A stretch of DNA of 64,000 nt from positions 15,140,501 through 15,204,500 of the forward strand of contig LR990053.1 in the NCBI GenBank assembly GCA_905147135.1, given 5' to 3'. A model generated the notes under the pieces. That model had not been told where the DNA came from. It made no database searches and worked only from the letters and a program-made list of their open reading frames with translations. The position numbers and the translations under genes were made by a program. The DNA is from Blastobasis lacticolella (lineage: Eukaryota; Arthropoda; Insecta; Lepidoptera; Blastobasidae). Of this stretch, positions 11,301 through 24,300 are shown piece after piece. Within the stretch, counting starts at the first letter, position 1, and the number at the start of each line of letters is the position of its first letter.

Positions 11301-14300
11301 TCCAAGCATATTTTTGTTTATTGATATTGAATGATAGAAGTAATAACTGTTACTAACAAAGTAAGTACCTCATGTCACTTTAATTGAATTTTAAATGTTC
11401 TAGGTACGGATTATTTAAAAAATCAAGGCAAACTTAGATCATTCGTGATTGGAGGCACAAATGCAGCGCCAGGGGAATTCCCACATATGGTACGTAAGTA
11501 CTTAAGGTACGATTTCAGCTGAATTGGCTTTCATTAGTTATAGCAGATTTGTTTTTTGAAATAGCCGATTTAATAAACGAGTAGCCAACGAAAAATGTAT
11601 TGCAATTTCGAATATCATAGACAGCACGATTAGTTATGTACGTATAGTACGATGATAACTCTGTGGCACGTAGACTGCATCTGCACTTGACATCAACAAC
11701 CTGTCTATTTAAAATAAAAAAATAAAAAATACACGCTGTTCTTACCGTCCTAAACACGTAATTTGCATCGGTCGTGTGACCATGGTTGTGCGACGGGCGG
11801 TTTTGAGGTCTCCTATTGGCCGTCGACGTCTGTCGTACGCCCGTTGCCAATTAGAACAGCGCCTAAAGGGATTATGTCGGCCTACATTTTGTAAGTCTAC
11901 AAGTCTACTGCCTACAAGTTGTTTAAATAAATTGATAAACGTAACAAGGAAGCGCGGAAGGCCTAGACGGAGATGGCGGGACGAGTTGGACGCCTTTTCT
12001 AAGGATTGGCCGAGGAAAGCATCCGACCGTGCGTCGTGGAAGATCGAAAGGGAGGACTTTGCCCTGCAGTGGGACAGAAATGGCTAAAACAAAATAATAA
12101 ATAAAATTGATATTCAAATACTTTACTGCCATCATTGTTTACTTATTACTAGTACAGTCATACAACGAATTAGCTGACTTCCCACTACTAGGCACATAGA
12201 TTATCATATGGTCAGGTGATTATGTTCATTAAATGTGTCTAGCCCGCGTAAAATTCGATTTTTATGTTCAGGACATGTTCCCTTGGGAACCACTCTGAAT
12301 GTCGAAATAATTATTCACTTCATTTAAAAGCCGATCACACACATACACCACACAGCCACAGCTTAGAACTAGGTTAATTAAGACATCGACTTCTGATTTC
12401 GAAATACCGAAAAATACTATATTAAACAGTAGATATGCAATAAAAATTATTTTATGAATTAACTCTTCAACTCAACTATTGGTTAATATTTAAAAGATTC
12501 ATAATGTTTCTGTGAAACGGGCTACTTACGTTCGCAAACAGTTTGGTGACTCCTATGTAGACTACTGAAACTTGTCTGGCTGAAACCTGGTGACGATTCG
12601 TCCACAGGTGAAATATTTTGCGCGATGAATCGTCACCGAAGTCATATGTGTCACGGCATCAGTGGGTATGATTTAAGCTCTAGGCCTATAGTAATTTCAT
12701 TGAGAAGGTGTCTATTGTATATTGTAGTGAAATTCAAAGAATATATAATATATATTCAATTGCAACGTAAATAAAATAAAGAAAGTATACCAACGTTTCT
12801 AATAATACATTGTTAGTAACAGTTATTAGCAAACTAAATACACTACTGCCATATTTATATTTAGAAAACTAGAGGTTTAAACGTACCATATTGGTAATAA
12901 ACGACAACGAAACCTTTTATCTCAGAATAAATAAATAAAAATGTGTAGATAAACCAGTGGAGCTCTTTCATTACTAATCTTACTGTATTTATTTGTTACC
13001 AGGCGGCCATAGGTTGGGAAGGAGCCACAGGATCTTGGATCTTCAAATGCGGTGGTACTCTAATCAGCGATAAGTTCGTGCTCACCGCTGGCCACTGCAT
13101 CAAGTCTGGTCAGGACACCAACATCGTCGACTTGGTCCCTAAGCTCGTGAGGATGGGAGAACGGCAAATCATCAATGTGAGCAATTTAGTGTTGGGGCTC
13201 ACGAGTTTGTCTCCGATCTCCCACATGTTTGACTGAGCTTCTGGTTTTGTCTCTCCTTTACTTGTGCAGTATATGTATAGTTATCAATTCTTGCTATATT
13301 ACCCACTCACTCACGTTTATTTTAAGCTTTATTATATTTATATTACTTATTTTCAGTTATCTATCTATTTATCTGTACTGTTATCTCTGGTTCGGCTATA
13401 ATTGCATTAACGGTTCCCCTCCTCCATCTTGTTTAGTAGCTTCTCTTGCACCGCCTTACTGGTAGATAAGGCTATTTTAGCTTTAAGTCCGCCTTTGTAC
13501 TATTTTGTGCATGAAGATTTAATAAATAAATAAATAAACTTCTGCCGGTTGATACTTTACCAACTGTTTTATCAAACACTGTAACATCAACGACGATGGT
13601 ATACAGATGAGTGTTCTGTATCGACTCTTCTGAGCACGATAGCTCTAATATCAACTTTACTTGTGACCGATTATCGGCCTTATTGTTGCTATTCAAATTA
13701 TTAAGGCACCTCACCAAAATTGTTAAAGGGTTCGTGTTTTGGATCTCCAACAAACCTTTCGCGTATAGTTGTGTATATTTTACCTACTGTAATACGTACA
13801 ATTAATTTCTCCTCGACACTTAATTAATGTTATCAAAAAATCACTTTGTTGTAGTGGGAGAAGGGGTATATTGCCATTGACAGCTATATCAAAAACATAA
13901 TTCCTCATCCACAATACAAGGCTCCAAAACAGTACTTCGATATAGCTCTGATGGAACTATCTTCTACGGTGATGTTCAACTACGCCGTTCAGCCAGCTTG
14001 CCTTTGGCCTATCTTTGACACTACGCCGATTGGGAATCAAGCAGCAGTGACTGGATGGGGCGTCGTCGATACAGGTATTAGAATTGTAATTAAATTACAC
14101 AGTAAATATTCCATATAAGACCACAGAATACCATTTGAAACAGCAAACAGCTGTACACTAAACAAATTTATTGATTTATTTTATTTATATATTTTATTTA
14201 ATCGTACACAAATACATCGCCTTTACAGCTTAACCCAATACGACGATACCATAAACACTAACAAATATGCTATTATAATATATAAAATCGTGATAACAAT

Positions 14301-15464
14301 TAATTAATTAGCAACGATGTCCCTTACATACTTATATCCTTTAAATATTATTACGCTTATTAAATCGGTAGAAGTATTTCATTATTCTAAATCTAAAAAA
14401 TAATATAAGAATGTAGACTTGTTTTGAATAAAGAGTAGTATAGTGTATTATCCTTATTAAGTGAAGTAGGATTTTCAAGATTAATTAGGAACGTCCTAGT
14501 ATCACAGCGACCTTTACAGATCTATTGTGATCGCCTCTAGCTTACAGTTCACTTATCCCTACAGCATCTTGGAACCGTATAATTTCATTATCACTGATGT
14601 ATTGCACCTCATCGGGTAGTAGCTGGTGTTTACCAAGATGAGTGCTACGATTACGTATCAGGGTTTCGCCCCTGCAAAATATGTTTATGGTCCTATCATT
14701 CTGACTAAAGAGTATCAAGCGCACATTTTTATAAAACACACACATATTACTCAGGGTTATGTCGAGGCTTGTAGGACATTATGACTGTCATAATCTACAT
14801 GAGAGATAAGAAGATACGAATAATCAATCACCTGATACTTTTCGCAGCTAATCGGACAACATCTCCCATTCTGCAAAAGGCGACAGTAGACATAGTGGAC
14901 TCTGGGAACTGCGACAGTCTGCTGCGGTCTCGATGCAATAGGAAGTGGTGCGGAATCGAGGATACACAAATATGTGCTGGAAAGCTAGCCGGTGGAGTTG
15001 ACGCTTGCCAGGTACATGTAACTGCCTATAATTATGTCTCTTGAACCTGGACCTCTGACAAAACTCTAAGTGGTGGTTGAATACTAACTACAGCCTTTAT
15101 TTCTGCAACAAAGCCAGAACGCTTGCATTGACAGTAGCCAGCGCGATAACAGCTCAGCCTTTACAGTGATAACTCTGATGAGATTTTACAAAAATACCGT
15201 CACGGGATGTTAAACGGCTCTCGAGACACATTCACACATTCAGAGATTTGTCGTTGAAAAATAAAGTACGCACCTATTCCTTTTCAGGGAGACTCCGGTG
15301 GTCCTCTGCAAATGAAGATCAACCTGCCAACGAGGTCTGGCTCGTTGTACTACGTAGTGGGTGTGACGTCATTCGGGTTCGGCTGCGCGATTCCGGATAT
15401 ACCGGGTGTCTATACCCGGGTATCGGCGTTCGTAGACTGGATCGAGAGCATCGTATGGCCATAA
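8326..15464 (+). CDS. Gene B: secreted trypsin-fold serine protease, complete, 386 aa
   Basis: Exons: 8326-8359, 8500-8567, 8910-8948, 9274-9409, 10364-10426, 11404-11489, 13003-13176, 13855-14074, 14848-15011, 15288-15464. All introns are GT-AG and the phases agree; the coding sum is 1161 nt. A signal peptide is visible at residues 1-22 ([11 protein letters not shown] then [11 protein letters not shown]). The prodomain carries [27 protein letters not shown] and [16 protein letters not shown], with too few Cys for a canonical clip domain. The protease domain starts near [16 protein letters not shown] (Val128). Catalytic His173 (TAGHC), Asp229 (YFDIAL) and Ser331 (GDSGGP) are present. DACQ places Asp at position 189, and SFGFGC/PGVYTRV give Gly216/226, so trypsin-like specificity is inferred. 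P1 before VIGG is Phe, not Arg/Lys. The family is often labelled snake-like in Lepidoptera; the role (immune cascade, digestion or other extracellular proteolysis) cannot be told from sequence. Confidence 0.9.
8640..8730 (+). repeat. LINE/SINE 3'-end fragment in gene B intron 2
   Basis: TTTACTGGTAGGAAGCTA then TAGCTTTAAGTCCGCCATTG, followed by a TAAATAAA tail. A related longer unit is at 13205-13545. Confidence 0.45.
9574..10092 (-). mobile_element. LINE tail plus SINE-B copy, minus strand
   Basis: The (AAATC)n run near 9574-9600 is the minus-strand view of a (GATTT)n LINE tail. From about 9774 to 10092 a SINE-B copy runs in reverse. It ends with a tRNA-like head whose complement gives a box B-like GGTACCGAATTCGACCCC and an A-box-like AGTGACCTAATGGTTAAGG. 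It lies in gene B intron 4. Confidence 0.55.
10528..10787 (-). repeat. Dispersed repeat (family N), inverted copy
   Basis: GGTGTCAGGCAAAGTAGAAT ... AAATGGGCAGCAACGTTTTC ... CTGCGATCTCCAAATCGCCT is the reverse complement of the unit at 51518-51773. A shorter relative sits at about 10970-11050. All in gene B intron 5. Confidence 0.6.
11061..11305 (+). mobile_element. SINE-A copy in gene B intron 5
   Basis: TTGACGACCTGAGTGGTTTA with a small insertion in the head (CATCCCAACTTTGCCGGTAG), then box B CCGGGTTCGATTCCCGGCCG and the GAAATGATGAATTTTA body. It ends near GATGACGCTGTATGAGTTTG. Confidence 0.65.
11776..12110 (+). mobile_element. LINE 3'-terminal coding fragment (RTE-like)
   Basis: The frame ends [20 protein letters not shown] then [20 protein letters not shown] and QWDRNG-stop at 12085-12087. 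GRP..RW.DELD..DW...A.DR..W is the typical C-terminus of a widespread insect LINE. A minus-strand relative is at 55185-55330. In gene B intron 6. Confidence 0.6.
13205..13545 (+). repeat. LINE 3' UTR-like repeat in gene B intron 7
   Basis: It ends with TTTAGCTTTAAGTCCGCCTT, CATGAAGATTT and a (AATA)n tail, matching the unit at 8640-8730. The upstream T-rich part has no convincing frame. Confidence 0.45.
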
Positions 15465-15487
15465 TTTGAATGATAATTGTAACGTGA

Positions 15488-15493
15488 AATAAA
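15488..15493 (+). promoter_or_regulatory. Polyadenylation signal of gene B
   Basis: AATAAA 24 bases after the gene B stop codon. Confidence 0.65.
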
Positions 15494-16696
15494 ACTACTT
15501 TAGACAAACAGTGTGTTTTTTTATGAGTTCCTAACCGCTAAAAGGAAAAACTGGTGACCACTTTTGCTGACCGTCCGTCTCTCTGTCACTCAAGGGTTAA
15601 TACAGCTCGGTGACTCTAAGATTTTCTAAGAAATCAAATCAAAAGCTTATCAAAATACCATTTATGTCAATTCCGTCAAGCTCATTCATCAAAACCGGGT
15701 ATAAAAGCGTTTCAGCCTCATTAGCAGCTATAAGTGAAATAGATAAAAACGGTCTCTCTAAATTATGCAAACAGTCTCCGAGTCTCCAGCAGGAGACCTT
15801 GTGTATCGACACACCTGATGAGTGGATAACGCTCGCTTGACGGCTAATCTCGTTGAGCTGGTAACGAACTCGTTGCGGTGTTAAAATACGACTAACCACA
15901 ATACAAAACGGTGACCTATCCTGGTGCCGGATATTGCGAACATTTCTTATTCTTTGTTATCGCTCTGGCAAGCACGTTATCACTCGACCAGTGTCGCTTT
16001 TTACAGCAGCAAACATTTTGTAAAAAGTAAAAGAAAAGTCATGAGAACCGCTTTTCTGTATTAGTCTAAATAATATAATTTGTAAGGATCAAACAAGCAA
16101 TTCTTCTATACCAATTCCGTAAATCACTGTAACGAATCACTGTTTGTGTTTGATCAAAATGATCAAATTTCATAGTTGGCATAGTTCATCGGGCGTAGTG
16201 CGGTTCCCTAATCACTGTGAAGGTAAGGCCAAATATGTCTCGAAAACGCTTGGAGTGCTTAACCGGTCCCAGCAATACTTTAACCCAAGACAGTGCCTGG
16301 AGCTGTATCACAGGTGCGGCCACATATAAAGTATTCCTTCCAATTTTGAACCGGTAAAACTGCTGACCTGCTTATTCTCTTAACTCTGTGCAGAGGCTAT
16401 ACATAATGTCGACAATCCCGTACTAACAAGCAAGTTGGAACTGGTTGTTCGTAAGGATTTCGGCTCCCTGTGTGTGTTCTAACGGCTGTACAATGGGGAA
16501 TATTCTGAGGAACTTTTTTATCTAGTGCCCACAGCACAATTCCGCCACCGCAATGCCCTCCCGCGAACGGGGTGCTTATCTTCATTACGTAAACCTTTTG
16601 TTGGTGTCCATGAAATGTTTCGAAAGAACGTTTCTTGCTCGTACTATACGACTGTGAAGCGATCTCCTAGCCGCAGTCTTCCTTCGGATTATGTTA

Positions 16697-16830
16697 TGAC
16701 ATGGGATCCTTCAAGAGGTATATTAGAGGTCTCTTTAGTCAACGCACTGGTGACGCCACTGGTGTTGCTGTTATCCATGGGCGGCGGTGGCCGCTTTCCA
16801 ACAAGTTGCCCACTTCCCTGTTTGCCCACA
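16697..16830 (+). repeat. Dispersed repeat family P copy
   Basis: GACATGGGATCCTTCAAGAG then GTATATTAGAGGTCTCTTTA and TGGGCGGCGGTGGCCGCTTT. Relatives lie at 17945-18020 and 50440-50590 on +, and 47930-48060 and 57875-57955 on -. Unclassified moth-type repeat, probably a LINE/SINE 3' end. Confidence 0.55.
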
Positions 16831-16842
16831 TTATGACGAACC

Positions 16843-17085
16843 TTGACGACCTGAGTGGTTCAATGGTCAACATGCCGGTCTGCCACGCAAGAGGTTCCGG
16901 GTTCGATTCCCGGTCGGGCAGAAATTGAAATGATGAATTTTAATTTCTGTTACGGGTCTGGGTGTTCTATGTATAATAAGTATGTATTTAGAAGTATTTA
17001 AGTAGTATATCAGTTATCTAGTACCCATAGTACAATCTATGCTTAGTTTAGGGCTAGATGGCGCTGTGTGAATTTGTCCACGGTT
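16843..17085 (+). mobile_element. SINE-A copy
   Basis: TTGACGACCTGAGTGGTTCA, box B GGTTCGATTCCCGGTCGGGC, the AAATTGAAATGATGAATTTT body, and a 3' end at GATGGCGCTGTGTGAATTTG. It is one of the two best-preserved copies in the window and is inserted directly after a family P repeat. Confidence 0.75.
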
Positions 17086-17719
17086 ATTTATTTATTTATT
17101 ATGACATAAAAATTTTTGAGGATTTTCGGGCCTTGGAGTGCATGGTCGGCTGCAGCACAGACTTGGAAACCATACGAAGCTGTCAATAGAACAAGTAGAT
17201 TCAGGTACCTCGGATCCGGGCTTGACAAATGCAGAGATATCCGCTCCGTCGTCAAGTCAGGCCCCGCGGGAGGCCTAAGGAGCGATGGATGATGAGATGA
17301 TGTAGACAACAGCTTACGACTCATTAGCTCACTCAGGATAGATCGACTCAGCTTAGGATTTATTTATACATAACATTTATGTTATAAAACATCCTGATAT
17401 GCGAGACCCATGGGAATGCAGTAGCAGGAAAATTTAGATTCCCGTGAGATATCGTTGAAGCATTGTAGAGGAAATGTGCAATTTTCACATTTCCAATTAG
17501 ATTACGTCATTTATCAAGCGTAAGACGAAATTGTTTCTGTATTCGAGTCATAACGGGGAGCAGTTGGATGAATATGAAATTAAAATAATTATGTACTTAA
17601 GCGTTGAGTATGGCTGGAAAATTTTAAATTTAACATGCGTGTGTATGTTCGATTAAAATGACATTTTTAAATACAAACCCAACGTTTTGCCAACTTAAAA
17701 CAAAACGGACGGCTTCAAG

Positions 17720-17812
17720 GCTAGAGTGAATAGGCTGTTCGTAGACGGGCTCGATCTTCGGCCGCATCATCACTTACTACTAGGTGAGATGGCGGTCAAA
17801 TGCCTGGCTAGT
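17720..17812 (+). repeat. Dispersed repeat family Q copy
   Basis: GCTAGAGTGAATAGGCTGTT ... TTCGGCCGCATCATCACTTA ... GTGAGATGGCGGTCAAATGC. Relatives at 41273-41357 and 43308-43408. Confidence 0.55.
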
Positions 17813-17944
17813 TTAAAAAGAAAAAAGAACACGAACTACCGGTTCGCCGGCCGCATAACCTTACTTAACTTAAGTACTTCCAACGATACCATTATAATAT
17901 AAACTGATAAAATAATATAAACTACACTTTAGTTAAATTGTTGT

Positions 17945-18020
17945 TGGTGTTGCTGATGTCCATAGGCGGCGGTGACAAATTTCCATCAGGTGGCCCGCTT
18001 GCCTTTTTGTCAGCCGTATA
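17945..18020 (+). repeat. Dispersed repeat family P, 3' fragment
   Basis: GGTGTTGCTGATGTCCATAG then TTTCCATCAGGTGGCCCGCT, matching 50515-50575. Confidence 0.55.
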
Positions 18021-18368
18021 ACATACAAAAAAAGTTAAATGTTAATGCCCTAAAAAATAGGTATCCAACAAAGCTAAATCCCAAGATTTTTAACAAAACA
18101 GGTTCCATATCGAATTGTGAACAAGGCAGTAGATATTTACACAACGATAAAAACGACGGTGAAGGATCATTTACATACAAAATTCGATACCGACGAATGA
18201 ACTTTTAATATCAAGTCGTTACCTGCTGACATTGTTATCTTAGCACGTTATTTGAGCAAGATATTCTTTTGGCATTTTGATTTTGGATATCAGTTTATAA
18301 GAAACTGCCATGCAATTAACTGTATGAACAACAAAATACGCGAATTTCAAAATTAAAATTGCTTAACA

Positions 18369-21300
18369 ATGGAGTACCACAAACAAGTGATTATTTACAT
18401 AGGTAAGAAGTGACTTTTATAACACCTTCTAGTTTTATGTAACGAAGATGAACGAGCCGAGCTTATGACCGAGGATGATATAATTATTGTTAACATCATA
18501 ATGCGCATCATTTTGACTTTTTGTGAAATGTCTGTTCCTTTACAGTGTTACCTTCACTCCTGAAGGTAGACGCTACTGAAACCACGAACGAACGTGGACA
18601 CTATGTGAGTATAACATATCTACTTTATTTATAAAATTACCAGCAGTCCCCGCAGTTTTCATCCGCGCGTAATTCGGATTTATGTAAATAATCAACTTCC
18701 CTCTCTCATGATCTAGGATCTCATGCGCCGCGCGGGGGTGCAACCGGGACCATAACGCCAAGATATGTCATTTCGGAATAATGTAGATTCCTATTTAGTG
18801 AAATAATTTTCAGAATCGGTTTCTGATAGTACTCCCAATAAACGAACTTACAATCTCACGAACATACAAACATTTCCTCTTTACAATATTATATTAATAT
18901 TGCAGTTAAGATAGAAATGCAGATATTTTAACACTAACTCAAATTCTTCTTATATGCGCTAACTTTAAAATAATTTTCTCTTTGACAGTCTATTGATGAT
19001 CGATGGACATGGGGCTTCGCCGATCAATTAAACGTAAGAAATAAGTTCATTATTTAAGTTTAGATTTATGAAAGTACGTTCTAAACATTCTACATCGAGA
19101 TTCAGTATTTTAATCTGAAAGGCAGAAAGATGAGGTTATTTTTGATTATTGAAGTTCACCCTCTGTAAAACAAATTTTAAAAGGGGGAAGGGTGAGTAAT
19201 TCAAACTTCATAAATAACTATCTTATATTATACTCCTTTGTTGGTGGACTCCAACGAACTTAATCCTGGATTCGCTATTTTTTGCTCTATTGCATAAAAA
19301 ATGATTATATTTTTACATGGTAGGCCCGGATTCGGTTTCCGACTAGTAGTGAATCCACAACAGGAATTTATATTTTGCTTCCCTTCTAGCTTAGATCTTA
19401 TATTTATATGATCTAAGCCTTCTAGGGATATGTTATGGCGATGTCGAAAAAAAGACAATAATTTTCTAAATTTTTTAACATCACCTTGTCCGGAAGAGTT
19501 GATGACATTCTGCAGTATACCTTGATCATTTACTAGTAATTAAAACTACGTTATATTTAGTATTTTTATTCGTATGTTTATATATTCCTTTCAGACTAAT
19601 AACACTTCAGACAATAACTACGGAACTACGGAAGCTCCAAAATGTACCACCCCGTCTTACAACCCTTGCACATTACCTCCCATCCCAGAACCGGAATTCA
19701 ACGTCCCTGGTCGACGGATCAGCATGTCAAGTAAAAAGAGAAACATTAATATGATCATATTAACACAAATTAAACAAGGTCACCAAAAAACGATATAAAA
19801 TCCTAGTTTACAGCAAGTATGCTCCAGAAAGCTGCAGAATTCGTGGTGGATATCGATGTTTCTTGATGACCTTGCCAGTTGCAGATGACATCTGATAGGT
19901 TATTAAAAAGGGGTTAAGATAAAGAGTATCGACTGGTGACCCGGCGGAAAACGTATCCGACTGAAGTCAACGGGAGCCTCGGTAATTCACAAGAACGCTG
20001 AATATTTAGTCAAAGTTCTAAGCAGTTGGTGGATCCGGCCGGAACATAGTCGGTCGGTATTGAACATCCTTAATATTCATTCAAAGAGGTCCCGTTCGAA
20101 TTCCGCTCCGGCCATGTACCAATGACTGTTTTCTGAGTTATGTACATTAGTTGAATACTAACCGATGCTCTTACGGTGAGGGAAAACATCGTGATGAAAC
20201 CTGCACATTCAGGCGACTGGATGTGTAACCATGATCTAATCTGGTCAGGTTCCCCTGGTAGCAGGGTCATGGAGGTCAGATGACAGTCGCTCCACTGTAA
20301 TAACCTGACCTGCCAAATCCTGGATCATGGCCACGGCGGACCCCGGGCCCTCGTGCGCGAGAGCACAACCATGACATTAACGCCTAAATGATTATTTTTT
20401 TATTTATATCACACATATTATGGGGTTGCTTACCTTGGTTAGTATCTTTTTCTTTTTAAGATATTTCGACGCCGTTGCATGCATCATGGTCACTAGTAGA
20501 CTGTTGAAGTTGGTTGGTTGGTTGGAATAAGGTAGTATGCCAAATTTTAGGGCTTTCTCAACCAGCTCTAAAAATTATACGACATCATTACATTTCAGTA
20601 AATAAAAACAATAATAATTTTTAAAAGATTCTAACTTCAGGCTTCTCCTGATACAATCACGTTTTTGATGTACATACTTTGCGTTCCAATATTTACTCTA
20701 TCTTTTAATGTTTCAGAATGCATTGAAAATATTTGGGACATCAGCAGACAGGAAGAATTAAGTAAAAGATATGAACAATGTAAGTATTTGAGCATATACT
20801 GCAGAACAAATATTTACAGTTCCATATAAGTGCATTATCACCTTTAGAAAAAAGTCCTTTGCAGCTACAGCATAGGCACAGGGTAGTACAGGCTACCCTG
20901 TACTACCCTGTACCCCTACCCTACCCTGTATCTACATACATCGTTATAAAAAATAGAAAAAAATTGCTGTTAGCGGTCCCTTAAACTCCAAGAACTCATT
21001 CTTAATTCTAGGATTTTTTGGCTAGCATTGTTATGTAAATAAAATCCAACTTTGTTTAGATTGTATCGTGGTATAAGTATTGTTAATTTTTTATGAACCT
21101 AGATTTTGTGCGATGTTTCGTTTACTAAGGCGTGAATTATAACAAGCGTCAGCGACGTAAGCTGCATCGGCGACGCAGGTTGCGTTAACTTAGAATTGTA
21201 CTCATAATTCTAATGCACGAGGTCGTATACGCGGCATTATCGAAGTGCCAGCCGACGAAGATTGCGTAGCCGACGGTTGATATAATCCACGCTTAATACA

Positions 21301-24300
21301 TGTCCCGTATAGACACAAATATCTTTCTAATTTAAACTATCACAGGCAGACTGTATCAAATTCAGCAAGGTGTCGAACCGCCTGCTGTGGTTGGTGGCTT
21401 CGTGGCTCCCCCTGGTGAATATCCGCATATGGTAAGCACAGTATAAAGATATTATAGTTATACAATAGCTTAAGACGAATAAATGTGCTATACAAATACT
21501 GTACTCTATAACATTTAAAATCTAAATTCATTATCCAGGTATCTAGTGATACAAATTGTTGTAAGAGATGAAGAGACTAGGTTACATAAAAGTGTTTGCT
21601 TCTACGCTGAATGAAAACGTCGTGAGAAAACCTGCACATTTAGACGACTGGATCCATAATCCAATCTGGTCTGGTTCCCCTATTAACAGGGTCACAGAGG
21701 TCAGATGGCAGTCGCTCTACTATAATTACTTGATTTGCCGAATCCTGGATCATGGTCCGCTTTCACCATGGTGAAAGCGAACCCCTAGCTGCCGCGTGCT
21801 CATACATAAAACACATTTTCTTAAAGAAATGCAGGTAACTATTAAGAAACTGAATAGAACATAGGCTATTTGGGATACTTAGGATACGTTCAAACATCGA
21901 AAATTTGCGGACTGGGCAACAACTCCTCAATTTTTTTAATTGAATTGTTATCAGGTCGCAATAGCAGTTCAATGTCAGTTTTATTTTGAGCTGCTATTGC
22001 GATTCAATTACAATTCAATCGTATCAGTAGTAACAGTAGCAGAATACCAAAAATGTATACAAGCAGGCCTGGTAAAAGAAATTGATATTTTCACAGGCAG
22101 CGTTGGGTTGGGTATCAACTAGTGGGGGGTGGATTTTCCTATGCGGTGGCACCCTGATCAGTGAGAAATTTGTGCTGACTGCTGCTCACTGCACTAAGGC
22201 GGCTCCATCAGATTCCAGACTCGAAGATACAGCGCCAAAGATTGTTGTTTTGGGAGAAACGAACATCAAGGGAGCTGTAAGCAAAACCAGTCTTCTCAGT
22301 AGTAGAGCTTTATATTTTGATTATGACATCGTAAATCCGAAAGTGGACCGATGATCTTATAAGCTGAGTTGTTCATTTGATGTAAACTTGTTGTTAGTGA
22401 ATCGCGTGGCAGTTATTTTTTCGTTGTTAATTACTACTTTTTGCTATTTTTCAGCAAACATTATTTCTTCCTGGCTCACATGGTATTATCAAAATAATCG
22501 TTCACCCCAAATACAAGTCGCCTAAGAAGTACTACGACATAGCTCTATTGGAGTTGGAGCGCACGGTGTATTTAGATCTCCGCATTCGACCAGCGTGCCT
22601 CTGGGGCGACTATCACAGTCTGGTTGGAGTCTCTCCCACGTTGACGGGATGGGGAGTTCAGGAATCAGGTAAAATTTGCTGCCAATTTCATGGTTTCATT
22701 TATCGAAAAACATTTTGGCACCAAAAACTGTTGCAAAATTTTAACAAAATATATATTTGTCATCATATAATGTTGAGTTGAAGTCGTTATAGTAGTGAAG
22801 TATTCAATTAACGTCGTACTCATATGTGGATAGTGCCGGTACCCCTCACTGTCTCACATTAGTAAATGCTAGGGGATCCGGCCATTCTGCAGGCGTCTAC
22901 TTATCAGGTGGGGTCCGCCTGGGTGAATACCACCGCCTTATCTATGCCGTCAACCAAGAATGTTGTGCATTGTTGTATTCTGGTTTGAAGGATAAGGCTG
23001 CCAGCGAAATTACAGCGAGGAGCGAGGAGGGTAGTTGGAAATACCCGGGTTAAGACGTTAAATTGTGTACTCGTCAATTAATTTGTTTTAAAAATAGTTA
23101 TAATTGTTAATAAGTTTCAACGAGCAATTAATTTGTGACAGTTTATAATAATAAATAAGTATTACGATTTCTGTGGTGCCAGTGTTCGTGGCAAATAAGT
23201 TATTACAACTACACTAAAGTTGTAACGGTTGCCTTTGTTCGACCGAAATCAGAGGACTACAAAAAAGGCGAGTATAGTTTTGTTTTGATATTTTTATTAA
23301 CTTCCACGCACATATTTAATTAGGCCTATCGATTTACGTTGTTAAATATTTCGAATAGGTAATTTTGTTAAGGACTTGTATAATTTTCAAAACAGATTGC
23401 AACTATCTTTCTACACCTACGTACCTATTAAACGTATTCATTCTTGATTGATTGTTATTACTACCGGTGAGTGAGTACCTGTGCGATAGGTGTTGCACTC
23501 GTAGGTATCTAACAGATTGCAAAGCCGCGGTCGTTGACCCGGGACTGATAACAAAGAAGAGAACGCATCTTGTCGGAACATAGATCTTATTTTATTTTTT
23601 TCCCCTTCATTCTAAGACCTCTCAACTAACTTTAACTCTAATTCATTATATAACGTCTACCTTTCCCCTATTAAGTTTTTCCGCTGTATTTATCTTACTT
23701 TACTTTTTCTATTTTTTATGCCATTTGCGTTGTAAAGTGGGTGGGTACCTGGGTGTAGACTGATAAGTGATTCACTGATTACAGATACTTACCTAATATT
23801 TGTAGGTATTACTAGTAGTTAGTAGAATATTGTGGTAATAGGGTCTCCTAAATTGGATTTACCCTACCTCATAAAACTACTTTTTCATTGTCTGCTTATA
23901 GATAGATATTAGATAGGATAGATAGGATTAGATAGGATTGGGGATGGCTCAGCCAAATTAGTAAATTGTATTGCTGTTTGTTGGCTATAGTTCGTAGGTA
24001 TTAAGTCATAGATTGACCATATTAATATCAGTAACGAGCTTTGAAATAACATAAATATTTTGTTAGGTAGATAGATAGTTAACAGGCTATATTACTGTTT
24101 GTTTGCCAGTTAGTTGGTAAATAATTACTTGACTAGAGCCTTCTCCACAACAGTGGAGGACTTTGCCATAATTATATTATATTTTGTAAAGTAGATAGCT
24201 AGATTCGCATTATATTGTTTGTTTGCCATTTTATAGGTATTAATTGATTAATTATTAAAGGTAGCTTCCCGCATTCCTCCCTAATACCTAATATTCGTGT

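Larger units (their letters stand above)
15494..18368. other. Intergenic region between genes B and C
   Basis: Contains the dispersed repeats listed separately (16697-17085, 17720-18020). No protease exon remnant or other gene was recognised in 15494-16690 or 17090-17715. Confidence 0.45.
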